47,619 nucleotides of DNA, taken from contig CAZRSA010000005.1 in NCBI GenBank assembly GCA_964602525.1, forward strand, positions 1 through 47,619. The letters are read 5' to 3'. Origin of the DNA: Lentisalinibacter sp964602525 (GTDB taxonomy: Bacteria > Pseudomonadota > Gammaproteobacteria > Steroidobacterales > Woeseiaceae). Below, one piece after another: positions 16,816 through 26,400 of this stretch. Within the stretch, counting starts at the first letter, position 1; each line of letters begins with the position of its first letter. Under the pieces are notes generated by a model that worked only from the letters and a program-made list of their open reading frames with translations, ran no database searches and had not been told where the DNA came from. Position numbers and translations under genes: made by a program.

Positions 16816-16865
16816 GGAGGGCCTTCAGGCCCGATACATTAGGATCGCGGCTGAAGCCGCTCCCG
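16816..16865. repeat. Inverted pair of REP palindromes (BIME-like)
   Basis: Unit 1 at 16816-16837 is GGAGGGCCTTCAGGCCCGAT plus two bases. Unit 2 at 16842-16865 is, on the minus strand, CGGGAGCGGCTTCAGCCGCG plus ATCC. The two share GAG-stem-CTTCAG-stem-CGAT with compensating stem bases, and they face each other across four bases. This is the familiar REP type of Pseudomonas and Xanthomonadales genomes. It lies between the WS/DGAT and MBL genes and may protect the upstream transcript end or lower expression of what follows. Confidence 0.85.
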
Positions 16866-16907
16866 CAGAGCCGCTCCGGCAGCCCGGCCCCACAGGAAAG
16901 CAGCACC

Positions 16908-17873
16908 ATGCGCGACATCATCACCATCGACTGCCACTACCTGGACCAGCCCGAGTTCGCCGCCGCATATCTCATCGTGGAGGGCGACGAGGCCGCGTTC
17001 ATCGACAACAACACCAACCATGCCCTGCCCCGGCTACTCGGCGCGCTGGAGGACGCGGGTCTCGAGCCCGGACAGGTGCGCCACCTGATCGTCACCCACG
17101 TGCATCTCGACCACGCCGGCGCGACGTCCGCGCTGGCGCAGGCCTGCCCCGCTGCAACCGTGCTCGCCCATCCCCGGGCGGCGCAGCACATCGTCGACCC
17201 CGGCAAGCTGGTGGCGAGCGCCAGCGCGGTGTACGGCGAGGCCGAGTTCGCGCGGCTGTACGGGAAGATCGAGCCGGTGCCGGCAGCGCGTGTGCGCGAA
17301 ATGGCGGATGGCGAGACACTCGCCTTCGGCAGCCGGGAACTGACGTTCCTGCATACCCGCGGCCACGCCAACCACCACTTCTGTGTTGCCGACAGCGCCA
17401 CCAACAGCATCTTCACCGGCGATGCCTTCGGGCTGCACTACCCGGCGCTGCAGTCGGACGGCCCCTTTGCCATCCCCTCCACGAGCCCCACGGACTTCGA
17501 CGGTCCCCTCGCCCGGAAAGCCGTGCAGCGCATCGTCGATCTGCAGCCGGCGACGTTGTATCCGACCCATTTCGGTGCAGTGACGGCCATCGAGGAGACC
17601 GCCGGCCAGCTGGACCGGCACCTGCACTTCGCCGAGCAGGCCATGCTCGACGCCGAGGCGAGCGATCTGCCGGACGACGCGCTGTACGACTCCATCCTGC
17701 CACGCCTGCGGGACTACTTCGCCGGCCTGCTGGACGGCCGCGGCGCGCTCGGTAACCGGGCGGAAACGTGGCAGCTGCTCGAAATGGATCTCGACCTGAA
17801 TGCCCAGGGGCTGGCCTTCGCCGCCGCCAGGCGCAGACGCAAGGTCCGCGAGGCCCGCGAGGCCGGCGCCTGA
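16908..17873 (+). CDS. MBL-fold metallo-hydrolase
   Basis: A 321-residue metallo-beta-lactamase fold hydrolase. The metal motif THVHLDHAG gives H64, H66, D68 and H69. Further ligands are in HTRGHANHH, FTGDAFG and YPTHFG. The overall plan resembles glyoxalase II and MBL thioesterase-like proteins, which hydrolyse thioesters or phosphoesters; the substrate is not readable. AGGAAAG precedes the ATG. It stands between the lipid operon and pcs-mcr on the same strand. A role in hydrolysing an acyl-CoA intermediate is plausible but unproven. Confidence 0.87.
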   Translation: MRDIITIDCHYLDQPEFAAAYLIVEGDEAAFIDNNTNHALPRLLGALEDAGLEPGQVRHLIVTHVHLDHAGATSALAQACPAATVLAHPRAAQHIVDPGKLVASASAVYGEAEFARLYGKIEPVPAARVREMADGETLAFGSRELTFLHTRGHANHHFCVADSATNSIFTGDAFGLHYPALQSDGPFAIPSTSPTDFDGPLARKAVQRIVDLQPATLYPTHFGAVTAIEETAGQLDRHLHFAEQAMLDAEASDLPDDALYDSILPRLRDYFAGLLDGRGALGNRAETWQLLEMDLDLNAQGLAFAAARRRRKVREAREAGA

Positions 17874-17915
17874 CCGCCGACGGCCGGACATAATCACGGC
17901 CGCACGAACCGCCGC

Positions 17916-17944
17916 TTGCATCATGACATTTCGCCTGCTTTGAT
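17916..17944 (+). promoter_or_regulatory. Candidate promoter of pcs-mcr
   Basis: TTGCAT (17916-17921) and TTTGAT (17939-17944) are separated by 17 bases, within a locally AT-richer stretch (about 17915-17949) directly upstream of pcs. The hexamers are only fair matches. If used, transcription would begin near 17951, inside the leader hairpin. Confidence 0.3.
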
Positions 17945-17948
17945 AAAT

Positions 17949-17967
17949 GGCCGGCCACCAGCCGGCC
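17949..17967 (+). other. Leader stem-loop just upstream of pcs
   Basis: GGCCGGC (17949-17955) pairs with GCCGGCC (17961-17967) around a CACCA loop. The stem ends about 15 bases before the ATG at 17983 and just before the GGGGTGA ribosome-binding site. It could stabilise the mRNA 5' end or tune translation. Confidence 0.45.
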
Positions 17968-17982
17968 GCAGGCGGGGTGACA

Positions 17983-20900
17983 ATGTCCAGAAAGAACGAA
18001 CAGGCGGCGTCCGCATGGGGACGCCTCGGGAGCGAACGCGACGAAGAGGCCCGGCGCAGGCAGGCGCTGGAGTCGCCCGGCGACTACCACGGCGACATCG
18101 CCGCCGCCGAGCTGCACTGGTTCGATCCCGACGGCACCGCGTGGCTCGCCCGTGACCCGATCGCCGACACGTGGCAGGGGTTCGACGCCGCGCGCGGCGA
18201 GCCCGTGGGCGAGAGCGAACGCGCCGCGGACTGGCGGCCGTGGGAGCGTGGCTTCGACGACAGCGACGCGCCATTCTACCGCTGGTTCGCCGGCGGCCTG
18301 ACCAACGCCAGTTTCAACGAGGTCGACCGGCACGTGCTGGACGGCCGCGGTGCGCGTCCCGCCTTCGTGTTCGAGGGCGACCGCTGGGACCCCTCCAAGA
18401 ACGAGGGCCGTGGCGGACCGGTGTTCCAGCTCGAGATCCCCTACCGCCGCCTGCTGCTGGAGACCGTGATCCGGGCGGAGGTGATGGCGTCGCTGGGGCT
18501 CGGCAAGGGCGACCGCGTCGCCTTCAATCTGCCGAACATCCCGGACCAGCTCTACTACACGGAGGCGGCCAAGCGGCTCGGCATCATCTACACCCCCGTG
18601 TTCGGGGGCTTCTCGGCAAAGACACTGTCCGACCGCATCGCCGATGCCGGCGCGCGCGTGGTGGTCACGGCGGACGGCGGCTACCGCAACGCCGAGGTGG
18701 TCCCGTACAAGGAGACCTTCACCGACGCCGCCCTGGACAACTTCATCCCGCTGCCGGCCGCGCTCGACGCCCTGGAGGAAGTTCTCGCCGGCCTGGAGTC
18801 CGGGGAGACCGCCGTGCGTCTCGGCAGCGCCGTGCGCGACGCGCTGACGGGCGAGATCACGGTCGAGCGCAGCGACGTGATGCGGGAACTGGGCCGCGCC
18901 CTGGAGCAGGAAGCAGACCTCGATGCGGAGAAGACCGCGGAGGTGCGCACCAGCGTCGCGCGCCGGCTGGCCGAGGTGCAGCACATCGTCGAGCAGGTCG
19001 TCGTCATCCGCTACACCGGCCAGGAGATCGTGGTGCAGCCCCGGGACCGCTGGTCGCCGGAGCTGGTGGCCGAGGCCACGGAGCGGGTGCTGGAGCGGGC
19101 GCGTGAGGAAGGCTTCGACGTGGCCGGCAAGGACGACCTGCTGGCGCTGGACGATGCCTCCCTGTACCGCGCGCTCTGCGCCAGTCACCCGGCGCTGCCC
19201 GTCGAGGCGGACTGGCCGCTGTTCATCATCTACACCTCGGGCTCCACCGGGAAACCGAAAGGCGTCGTGCACACCCACGGTGGCTGGCTCGCCGGCATCT
19301 CCCACACCATGCGCATGGTCTTCGACGTACGCGACGACGACCGGCTGTACGTGATCGCGGATCCGGGCTGGATCACCGGCCAGTCCTATCTCATCGCCGC
19401 GCCGCTGGCGACCGGCATCACCTCCATCGTGGCCGAGGGCTCGCCGCTGTTCCCCCACGCAGGCCGCTTCTCCTCCATCATCGCCCGCCACGGCGCCACG
19501 CTGTTCAAGGCGGGCTCCACCTTCCTTAAGGCGGTGATGACCGACCCGGCCAGCACCGAGGACATGTCCGCCTGCGACATGAGCCGGCTGAAGGCGGCCA
19601 CCTTCTGCGCCGAGCCGGTGTCGCCCGCGGTACAGAAGTTCGCGATGGAGCGCATCTGCGACCACTACCTGAATTCCTACTGGGCCACGGAGCACGGCGG
19701 CATCGTCTTCTCCTGCCCCTGGGGCGGCTTCAAGCCGCTGGCGCCCGACGCCAAGACGTGGCCCCTGCCCTGGATCGACGCCGAGGTACGCATCGCCACC
19801 GAGACCGACGAGAGCGGCCGGGCCGTCGGCTGGCGCCCGGCCGAGACCGGCGAGAAGGGCGAGCTGGTCATCAAGCGCCCGTATCCGTATCTCGCGCGCA
19901 CGATCTGGGGCGACGCAGACCGGCTGGGCACCCCGGAGTGGCGCGGCGACATCGAGCGCTACACCGACGTCTACTTCAACCGCTGGGCCGACGGCCTCGC
20001 CTACACCCAGGGCGACTACGCGCGGCGCCACGAGGACGGCGCGTTCACCCTGCACGGGCGCTCCGACGACGTGATCAACGTCTCCGGCCACCGCATCGGC
20101 ACCGAGGAGATCGAGGGTGCGATCCTGCGCGACAAGGTGCTGCGGGCGGACTCGCCGGTGGGCAACGCCGTGGTGGTCGGCGCGCCCCACGAGGAGAGGG
20201 GCGAGACGCCGATCGCCTTCCTGATACCGGCGCCGGGACAGCGCCTGGGCGACGACGATTTCGCGCGCCTGCAGGCGCTGGTGCGCTCCGAGAAAGGCTC
20301 GACCGCGGTGCCCTCGGACTTCCTCGTGGTCTCGGCCTTCCCGGAGACCCGCTCCGGCAAGTACATGCGCCGCACGCTGCGCGGCATCCTGCTGGAAGAA
20401 CCCCTCGGCGACCTCTCCACCCTGCGCAACCCGGACGTGGTGGACGAGATCCGCGCCACCGTCGCCGAGTGGCGCGCCTTCGGCCGCCTGGGCGAGGCCC
20501 GGGAGATCGTCCAGACCTACCGTTACCTCCGGGTGGAGAACCACGACATCGCGCCGGGCCGCCGGGTGGCGCTGATCGTCATCGACCATCCGCCGGTGAA
20601 CTCGCTGAACGAGCGCAGCCTGGACGAGCTGAACACGGTGCTCGAGCACATCTCCAAGCGCGAGGACACGGCGGCCGTCGTCATCACCGGCGCACGCAGC
20701 GCCTTCGTGGCCGGCGCCGACATGAAGGAGCTGCTGGAAGTGGGCGAGGCCGGCGACATCGACAGCGCGCGCACGCCGCCGAACGCCGCGCACACGGCCT
20801 TCTCCACCCTGGAGAACCTGGGCAAGCCGGTGATCGCCGCGGCCAACGGCCCGGCACTCGGCGGCGGCAACGAGCTGGTGCTCGCCTGCGGCTACGTGAT

Positions 20901-23436
20901 CGCCGACGGCCACGCCCGCTTCGGCCAGCCGGAGATCAACCTGAACCTGCTGCCAGGCTACGGCGGCACCCAGCGGCTGCCCCGCCGGCTGCATGACCGT
21001 CACGGCGAGGAGGGACTGGTGGAAGCCATGCGCCTGATCCTGAGCGGCCGCGCCATCGACGCCGACGACGCCCGGGAGATCGGGCTGGTGGACGAGGTGG
21101 TCGGCGCCGGCGGCGTGGGGCCCGTGGCCACGGCGATGGAACGGCTGCGCCGGTATTTCGCCGGCGAGGGCCCACTGGTGGAGGCGATGGAACGGCGCCG
21201 GCAGTACCTCGACTCCCGCGAGGCACCGCTGCCGGACCCCGCGGGCCTCACCGGTCATCCGAAGCTGGCGCCTGCGATCGCCCAGCTGCGCAAGAGCGGC
21301 CGGGAGCGCGCCGTGGAGCGCATCCTCGAGGCCTTTACGGTGGGCGCGAAGGAAGGCCAGCGGGCCGGACTGGCCCACGAGGCGGAACTGTTCGCCGAGG
21401 CCGTATGCGACCCGGAGTCCGGGCCGAAGGGCATCCGCGCCTTCCTGGAACGCCGCAGCGTGCCGCTGCCGCTCCGCCATACGGAGGTGCCGCCGGACGC
21501 GGACGAGGAAACGCGCCGGCAGCTCGAGGCAGACGGCCGGCTGCTGCCGCTGGACGCCGCCTTCTACGCCGGCGTGACCCCGGTGCCCGAATACCAGTAC
21601 GGGATGGGCGTCAGCAAGGACCCGGCCACCGGGCTGCCGCGCCATGCCGACCCCGAGGAATCCGAGCAGCTGCTGGTCGTCGAGACGCCCCGGCCGGGAC
21701 CGAACGAGGCGCTGGTCTACCTGCTCGCCTCCGAGGTGAACTTCAACGACATCTGGGCGCTCACCGGCATCCCGGTCTCGCCCTTCGACGCCCGGGACGC
21801 CGACCTGCAGGTGACCGGGTCCGGCGGCGTGGGCCTGGTGGCCGAGCTCGGCGAGGAGCTGGTGCGCGAGGGCCGGCTGTCGGTGGGCCAGGTCGTGACC
21901 ATCTACTCGGGCCAGAGCGAGCTGCTCTCGCCCGATCAGGGCCTGGACCCGATGGCCGCCGATTTCCACATCCAGGGCTACGAGGTGAACGACGGCAGCC
22001 ACGCCCAGTTCCTCGTCGTGCAGGGTCCGCAGCTGCATCCGAAGCTCGGCGGGCTGACCATCGAGGAGGCGGGCTCCTACGGCCTCACCTTCGGCACCAT
22101 CCACCGGGCGCTCTACACCACCCTGGACGTGCAGCCGGGGCGGCGCCTGTTCGTGGAGGGCGCCTCCACCGGCACGGGCCTCGAGTGCCTGCGCAGCGCG
22201 CGCCAGACCGGCCTCGACGTGGTGGGCATGGTGTCGTCGCAGGAGCGGGCCGAACGGGTGCGGCGCTACGGTGGCGCACCGGTGAACCGCAAGGACGAAC
22301 GCTGGGCCGACATCTTCACGCCGGTGCCGGACGAGCCCGACGAGTGGGACGCCTGGGAGGCCGCCGGACAGCCCTTCGTGGAAGAGGTTGCGAGGCAGGC
22401 CGGCGGCCCCGTCGACTACGTGGTCTCCCATGCCGGCGAGCGCGCCTTCGGCCGCTCCTTCCAGGCGCTCGGCGAGGGCGGCGTACTGACCTTCTTCGGC
22501 GCCTCCTCCGGTTACCGCTTTTCGTTCATGGGCAAGGGCGGCGAGGAGAAGCCGGCGACGATGCTCGCGCGGGCAGGGCTGCGCGCCGGCCGGGCCCTGC
22601 TCGTGGTCTACGGCCCCGGCGCCGGGGACGGCATCGTCGACCCGGTGGCCATCGAGGCCATCGAGATCGGCTGCTCGCTGAACGCCCGCGTGGCCGTGCT
22701 GGCGGATACCGTGGCGCAGCGGGAATTCGTCACCTCGCTCGGCTTCGGCACCCAGTTCCGCGGCGTCGTCAGCCTGGAGGAGATCCGCCGTCGGCTCGGC
22801 GACGAGTTCGACCCGCCCGGCCCGTTCGCCCCGCTGCCTGATCCGTTCACGGAATCCGCCGCCTTCAAGGAGGCCGTGCGGCGCTTCTCCGACCGAACGC
22901 TGAAGCCGGTGGGCTCGGCCATCGCGCGGCTGCTGCGCAGCACGCTGGACAAGCGCGGCCTGCCGGACGTGATCTTCGAGCGCCGCGGCCGGGACGGCCT
23001 GGCGCTGGCCACCGCGCTGGTGAAACCGAACGTGGGCTCCGTCGTGTACGCCGAGGACCTCGGCGGACAGCGGCTGAGCTTCTACGCACCCCAGGTCTGG
23101 ATGCGCCAGCGCCGCATCCTCATGCCGACCGCGGAGATCCGCGGCACACACCTGAACACCGCACGGGAGTTCGCCGAGGTCCAGGAGCGGATCGCAGCGG
23201 GCATGATCGACGTGGTACCGCCCGTCCAGGTGCCGCTGACCGAACTGCCCGAGGCCCATCAGGCGATGTGGGAGAACCGGCACGCCGGGGCCACCTACGT
23301 GGCGGTGCACGCGCTGCCGAGGACGGGACTGAAGACCAGGGACGAGCTGTACCGGGCCTGGGCCATCCGTGACGCGGAAGCACGGGGCGCGGAAATCCGG
23401 CGCATCGATACGGGATCAGCAGGAACGCTCAGATGA
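17983..23436 (+). CDS. pcs: Propionyl-CoA synthase (trifunctional 3-hydroxypropionate to propionyl-CoA)
   Basis: An 1817-residue fusion matching the architecture and length of Chloroflexus Pcs (about 1822). Residues 1 to about 850 are an AMP-forming acyl-CoA synthetase (loop YTSGSTGKPKG at 417-427, catalytic K793 in RSGKYMRR). They make 3-hydroxypropionyl-CoA. Residues 860-1110 are a crotonase-type dehydratase with both catalytic glutamates (E964 in GGGNE, E984 in FGQPE), yielding acrylyl-CoA. The C-terminal part from about 1220 is an MDR-type enoyl-CoA reductase (EVNFNDIWALTG, NADPH loop GASTGTG at 1393-1399), yielding propionyl-CoA. ATG 17983 is preceded by GGGGTGA; ATG 17947 is an unlikely longer start inside the candidate promoter. 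The stop overlaps mcr by four bases. From published work on Erythrobacter Pcs, the fusion forms a closed chamber that retains toxic acrylyl-CoA. Confidence 0.95.
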   Translation: MSRKNEQAASAWGRLGSERDEEARRRQALESPGDYHGDIAAAELHWFDPDGTAWLARDPIADTWQGFDAARGEPVGESERAADWRPWERGFDDSDAPFYRWFAGGLTNASFNEVDRHVLDGRGARPAFVFEGDRWDPSKNEGRGGPVFQLEIPYRRLLLETVIRAEVMASLGLGKGDRVAFNLPNIPDQLYYTEAAKRLGIIYTPVFGGFSAKTLSDRIADAGARVVVTADGGYRNAEVVPYKETFTDAALDNFIPLPAALDALEEVLAGLESGETAVRLGSAVRDALTGEITVERSDVMRELGRALEQEADLDAEKTAEVRTSVARRLAEVQHIVEQVVVIRYTGQEIVVQPRDRWSPELVAEATERVLERAREEGFDVAGKDDLLALDDASLYRALCASHPALPVEADWPLFIIYTSGSTGKPKGVVHTHGGWLAGISHTMRMVFDVRDDDRLYVIADPGWITGQSYLIAAPLATGITSIVAEGSPLFPHAGRFSSIIARHGATLFKAGSTFLKAVMTDPASTEDMSACDMSRLKAATFCAEPVSPAVQKFAMERICDHYLNSYWATEHGGIVFSCPWGGFKPLAPDAKTWPLPWIDAEVRIATETDESGRAVGWRPAETGEKGELVIKRPYPYLARTIWGDADRLGTPEWRGDIERYTDVYFNRWADGLAYTQGDYARRHEDGAFTLHGRSDDVINVSGHRIGTEEIEGAILRDKVLRADSPVGNAVVVGAPHEERGETPIAFLIPAPGQRLGDDDFARLQALVRSEKGSTAVPSDFLVVSAFPETRSGKYMRRTLRGILLEEPLGDLSTLRNPDVVDEIRATVAEWRAFGRLGEAREIVQTYRYLRVENHDIAPGRRVALIVIDHPPVNSLNERSLDELNTVLEHISKREDTAAVVITGARSAFVAGADMKELLEVGEAGDIDSARTPPNAAHTAFSTLENLGKPVIAAANGPALGGGNELVLACGYVIADGHARFGQPEINLNLLPGYGGTQRLPRRLHDRHGEEGLVEAMRLILSGRAIDADDAREIGLVDEVVGAGGVGPVATAMERLRRYFAGEGPLVEAMERRRQYLDSREAPLPDPAGLTGHPKLAPAIAQLRKSGRERAVERILEAFTVGAKEGQRAGLAHEAELFAEAVCDPESGPKGIRAFLERRSVPLPLRHTEVPPDADEETRRQLEADGRLLPLDAAFYAGVTPVPEYQYGMGVSKDPATGLPRHADPEESEQLLVVETPRPGPNEALVYLLASEVNFNDIWALTGIPVSPFDARDADLQVTGSGGVGLVAELGEELVREGRLSVGQVVTIYSGQSELLSPDQGLDPMAADFHIQGYEVNDGSHAQFLVVQGPQLHPKLGGLTIEEAGSYGLTFGTIHRALYTTLDVQPGRRLFVEGASTGTGLECLRSARQTGLDVVGMVSSQERAERVRRYGGAPVNRKDERWADIFTPVPDEPDEWDAWEAAGQPFVEEVARQAGGPVDYVVSHAGERAFGRSFQALGEGGVLTFFGASSGYRFSFMGKGGEEKPATMLARAGLRAGRALLVVYGPGAGDGIVDPVAIEAIEIGCSLNARVAVLADTVAQREFVTSLGFGTQFRGVVSLEEIRRRLGDEFDPPGPFAPLPDPFTESAAFKEAVRRFSDRTLKPVGSAIARLLRSTLDKRGLPDVIFERRGRDGLALATALVKPNVGSVVYAEDLGGQRLSFYAPQVWMRQRRILMPTAEIRGTHLNTAREFAEVQERIAAGMIDVVPPVQVPLTELPEAHQAMWENRHAGATYVAVHALPRTGLKTRDELYRAWAIRDAEARGAEIRRIDTGSAGTLR

Positions 23437-26400
23437 ACGATAACAACAACCACTCAGCCGTCGGCCGCGTGAAGGGCCGCAACGTCATCGTTACCGGCGC
23501 CGCCGGCAACATCGGCACCTACATCACCCGACTGCTGCTGAAGCAGGGCGCCAACGTGGTGCTGACCGGGCGCACCCGGGAGAAGCTGGACGGCCTCATC
23601 GACGAGCTGGTCCGCGAAGGCTATAACCGGGAACGTCTCGCGGCGGCCCCGGGCGACTGCGCCGACCCCGAGGCCTGCCGGTCGATCGTCGCGACCGCGG
23701 TCGAGCGCTTCGGCGAAATCGACGTCCTGGTGAACAACGCGGGCGCCGCCGGCCCGAAGCGCACGCTGCGGCGCATCCCCTTCACGAACGCGGAGAAGCG
23801 CGCGCTGGGCGAGGACCAGACCATGTTCGAGTCCGCCATGAACCTGCTGGGGGGGCCGTGGCACATGGTGCGGGCGAGTGTCCCCCACATGGCCGCGGGC
23901 GCGTCCATCGTCAATGTGTCCACCATCTTCTCCCGCACCCGCTACTTCGGCCGCATCGCCTATTCGGTGCCGAAGTCCGGCCTGAATGCCCTCTCCCACG
24001 GGCTGGCCCGGGAACTCGGCGGCAGCGAGAAGGGCATCCGCGTGAACACAGTGTTCCCGGGGCCCATCGAGTCCGAACGTATCGACAAGGCCTTCGCCGC
24101 CATGGACGCGCTGCAGGGCCAGCCCGAAGGCACCACCTCGGCCGAATTCCGCGACCTGATGATCGTCAAGCGCCCGGACGCCGGGGGCGACATGGACTTC
24201 CGTTACCCGACCCCGGACGACGTGGCCTCGACGATACTGTTCCTGTGTTCCGACGAATCCCGTGCGTTCTCCGGCCACGGCCTCGAGGTGACCAACGGCA
24301 TGCAGGTACCGGCGCGCAGCCGCTCGAAGCTGGTCTCCTGGCCCGACGACCGCCTGGTGGACCTCGGCGGAAGGGTGGTGCTCATCCTCTGCGGCAGCGA
24401 CACCGACGAGGCGATGGTCTTCGCCGAGCGCAACCTGCACCGCGGCGCCCAGGTCGTGATGTGCTCTCGTACCCTGGATGCGGTGGGCTACCTGCGCGCC
24501 CGGGTGCAGGAGGCCGACCCCGCCATCCAGGTCCAGCACATGGACCCGCTGCGTCCGGAGTCCATGGAGCGCGTGTTCCAGTTCATCGCCGACCATTACG
24601 GCCGGCTGGACGGCGTCATCGTGCTGCCCGCCACGCCCAATGGCCAGCACGGCTACTCACTGAGCACCGCCGACGATGACGACGTGGCCGGGTTCGTCGA
24701 GAACGAGGTGGTGGCTCCGGTGGCGTTCGCCTCCGCGCTCACACGCCGGCTTGCGTCCTGGAAGCCCCGGCGCCCGGCGCCCCAGGTGACCTTCGTCACC
24801 AATCCGGACGACGGCCACGGCAATCTCCTGAACGACATCAAGCGCGCGGCGGTGGAGGAGCTGATCCGGGTGTGGCGTTTCGAGGAACGGCACGAGGACG
24901 ACCAGGGCAACTGGGGCTGGCTGAACGTGCCGAACCAGCTCGTGCGCTTCGACAACAATCATCCGGACAACCTCGCCTTCTCCGCCGACTGGACCGCCAC
25001 CCTGAACAACGGCGTGCGCAAGATGGATCCCATCGACCTGTGGGTACCGAAGAGCATCCAGCGGGCCACCGGCAAGTCTTCCATGCCGCTCTCCATCCAG
25101 CGGGTGCTGCCCGGCCTGCACCGCGGCAAGACGGCGGTCATCACCGGCGGCAGCCTCGGCATCGGCCTGCAGCTCGGCCGCTACCTCGCCCTGGCGGGCG
25201 CCCGCGTGCTGCTGACCGCCCGCAGCGGCCCGAAGCTCGAGGCGGCACGCCAGGAGATCGTGGACGAGCTGCGCCGGGTGGGCTACTCGGAGCCGGAAGA
25301 CCGGGTGCACGTGCTCGCCGGCATCGATGTGGGCAAGGAGGATGCGCTGGAGCGCCTGTACAAACACACCCGCAAGTTGTTCGGCGAACTCGACTTCCTC
25401 ATCAACAACGCCGGCATCGCCGGCGCCGAGGAGATGGTGGTGGACATGAGCCACCAGGCCTGGGAGACCACCATGGAGGCGAACCTCGTCTCCAACTACT
25501 CGCTCATCCGCAAGTTCGCCCCGGCCATGAAGCAGCGCGGCTCGGGCAACATCCTGAACGTCTCCAGCTATTTCGGCGGCGAGAAGTACGTGGCCGTGGC
25601 CTACCCGAACCGGGCCGACTACGCCGTCTCCAAGGCGGGCCAGCGGGCGCTGGCCGAGATCCTCTCACGCCACCTCGGCCCCGAGATCCAGATCAACGCC
25701 ATGGCACCCGGGCCGGTGGACGGCGCCCGGCTGCGGGGCAGTTCGGACGCCCCGGGCCTGTTCGACCGGCGCGGGCGGCTCATCATGGAGAACGTGCGGC
25801 TGAACCGGGTTCACGCCGCCGTCCTCGCCGTACTCACGAGCGGCGAGGGCGACGCGGATGCCGTCGTCCGCCTCGCCCGCAACTCCGTCGAGGAGCTGGG
25901 CGAGTGGCCGGATGCGCCGGAGCCGCTGCGCCGCCTGTTCGCCCAGGTAGCCGAGGGGCGCCCGGAGACGAACGCCTCGCACTACCTGCTGAACGAGACC
26001 CTGGCGCCGAAGCTCATGCAGCGGCTGGTGAACGGCGGCCAGCTCGAACAGGCCGAGGCGGACCGGTTCCTGGAAGCGTTCGTGCCGGCGCCGGAACCCT
26101 TCTTCGACCAGGCGGACATCCGCAAGTCCGCGAAGAAGATCGAGACCGGCATCCTGAACCGGCTGCACCTGCACAAGATGCCCACCGACGAAGAAGTGGG
26201 GCTGTCCACGGTTTTCAGCCTGGCAGACAAGAGCGTGAGCGGCGAGACCTTCCATCCCTCCGGGGGGCTGAAATTCGACCGCTCCGTCACCGAGGGCGAA
26301 CTCATGCTGCCGGCGGGCGCCGAGGACCTGGGCGCGCTGCGCGGCAAGCACGTGGCGCTGATCGGCGACGCCATGCGCGACGAACTCGCGGCCATCGCCG

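Noticed and set aside
17413..23310. Very long minus-strand open frame (about 1965 codons) antisense to pcs
   Set aside because: In high-GC DNA the antisense frame of a real gene often stays open. It has a low-complexity Ala/Arg/Gly/Val-rich translation with no domain motifs, while the plus strand encodes a full set of Pcs motifs.
17983..23436. pcs as an assembly artefact joining ACS, crotonase and MDR genes
   Set aside because: The three-domain order, linker lengths and total length match known propionyl-CoA synthases, and the adjacent mcr gene fits.
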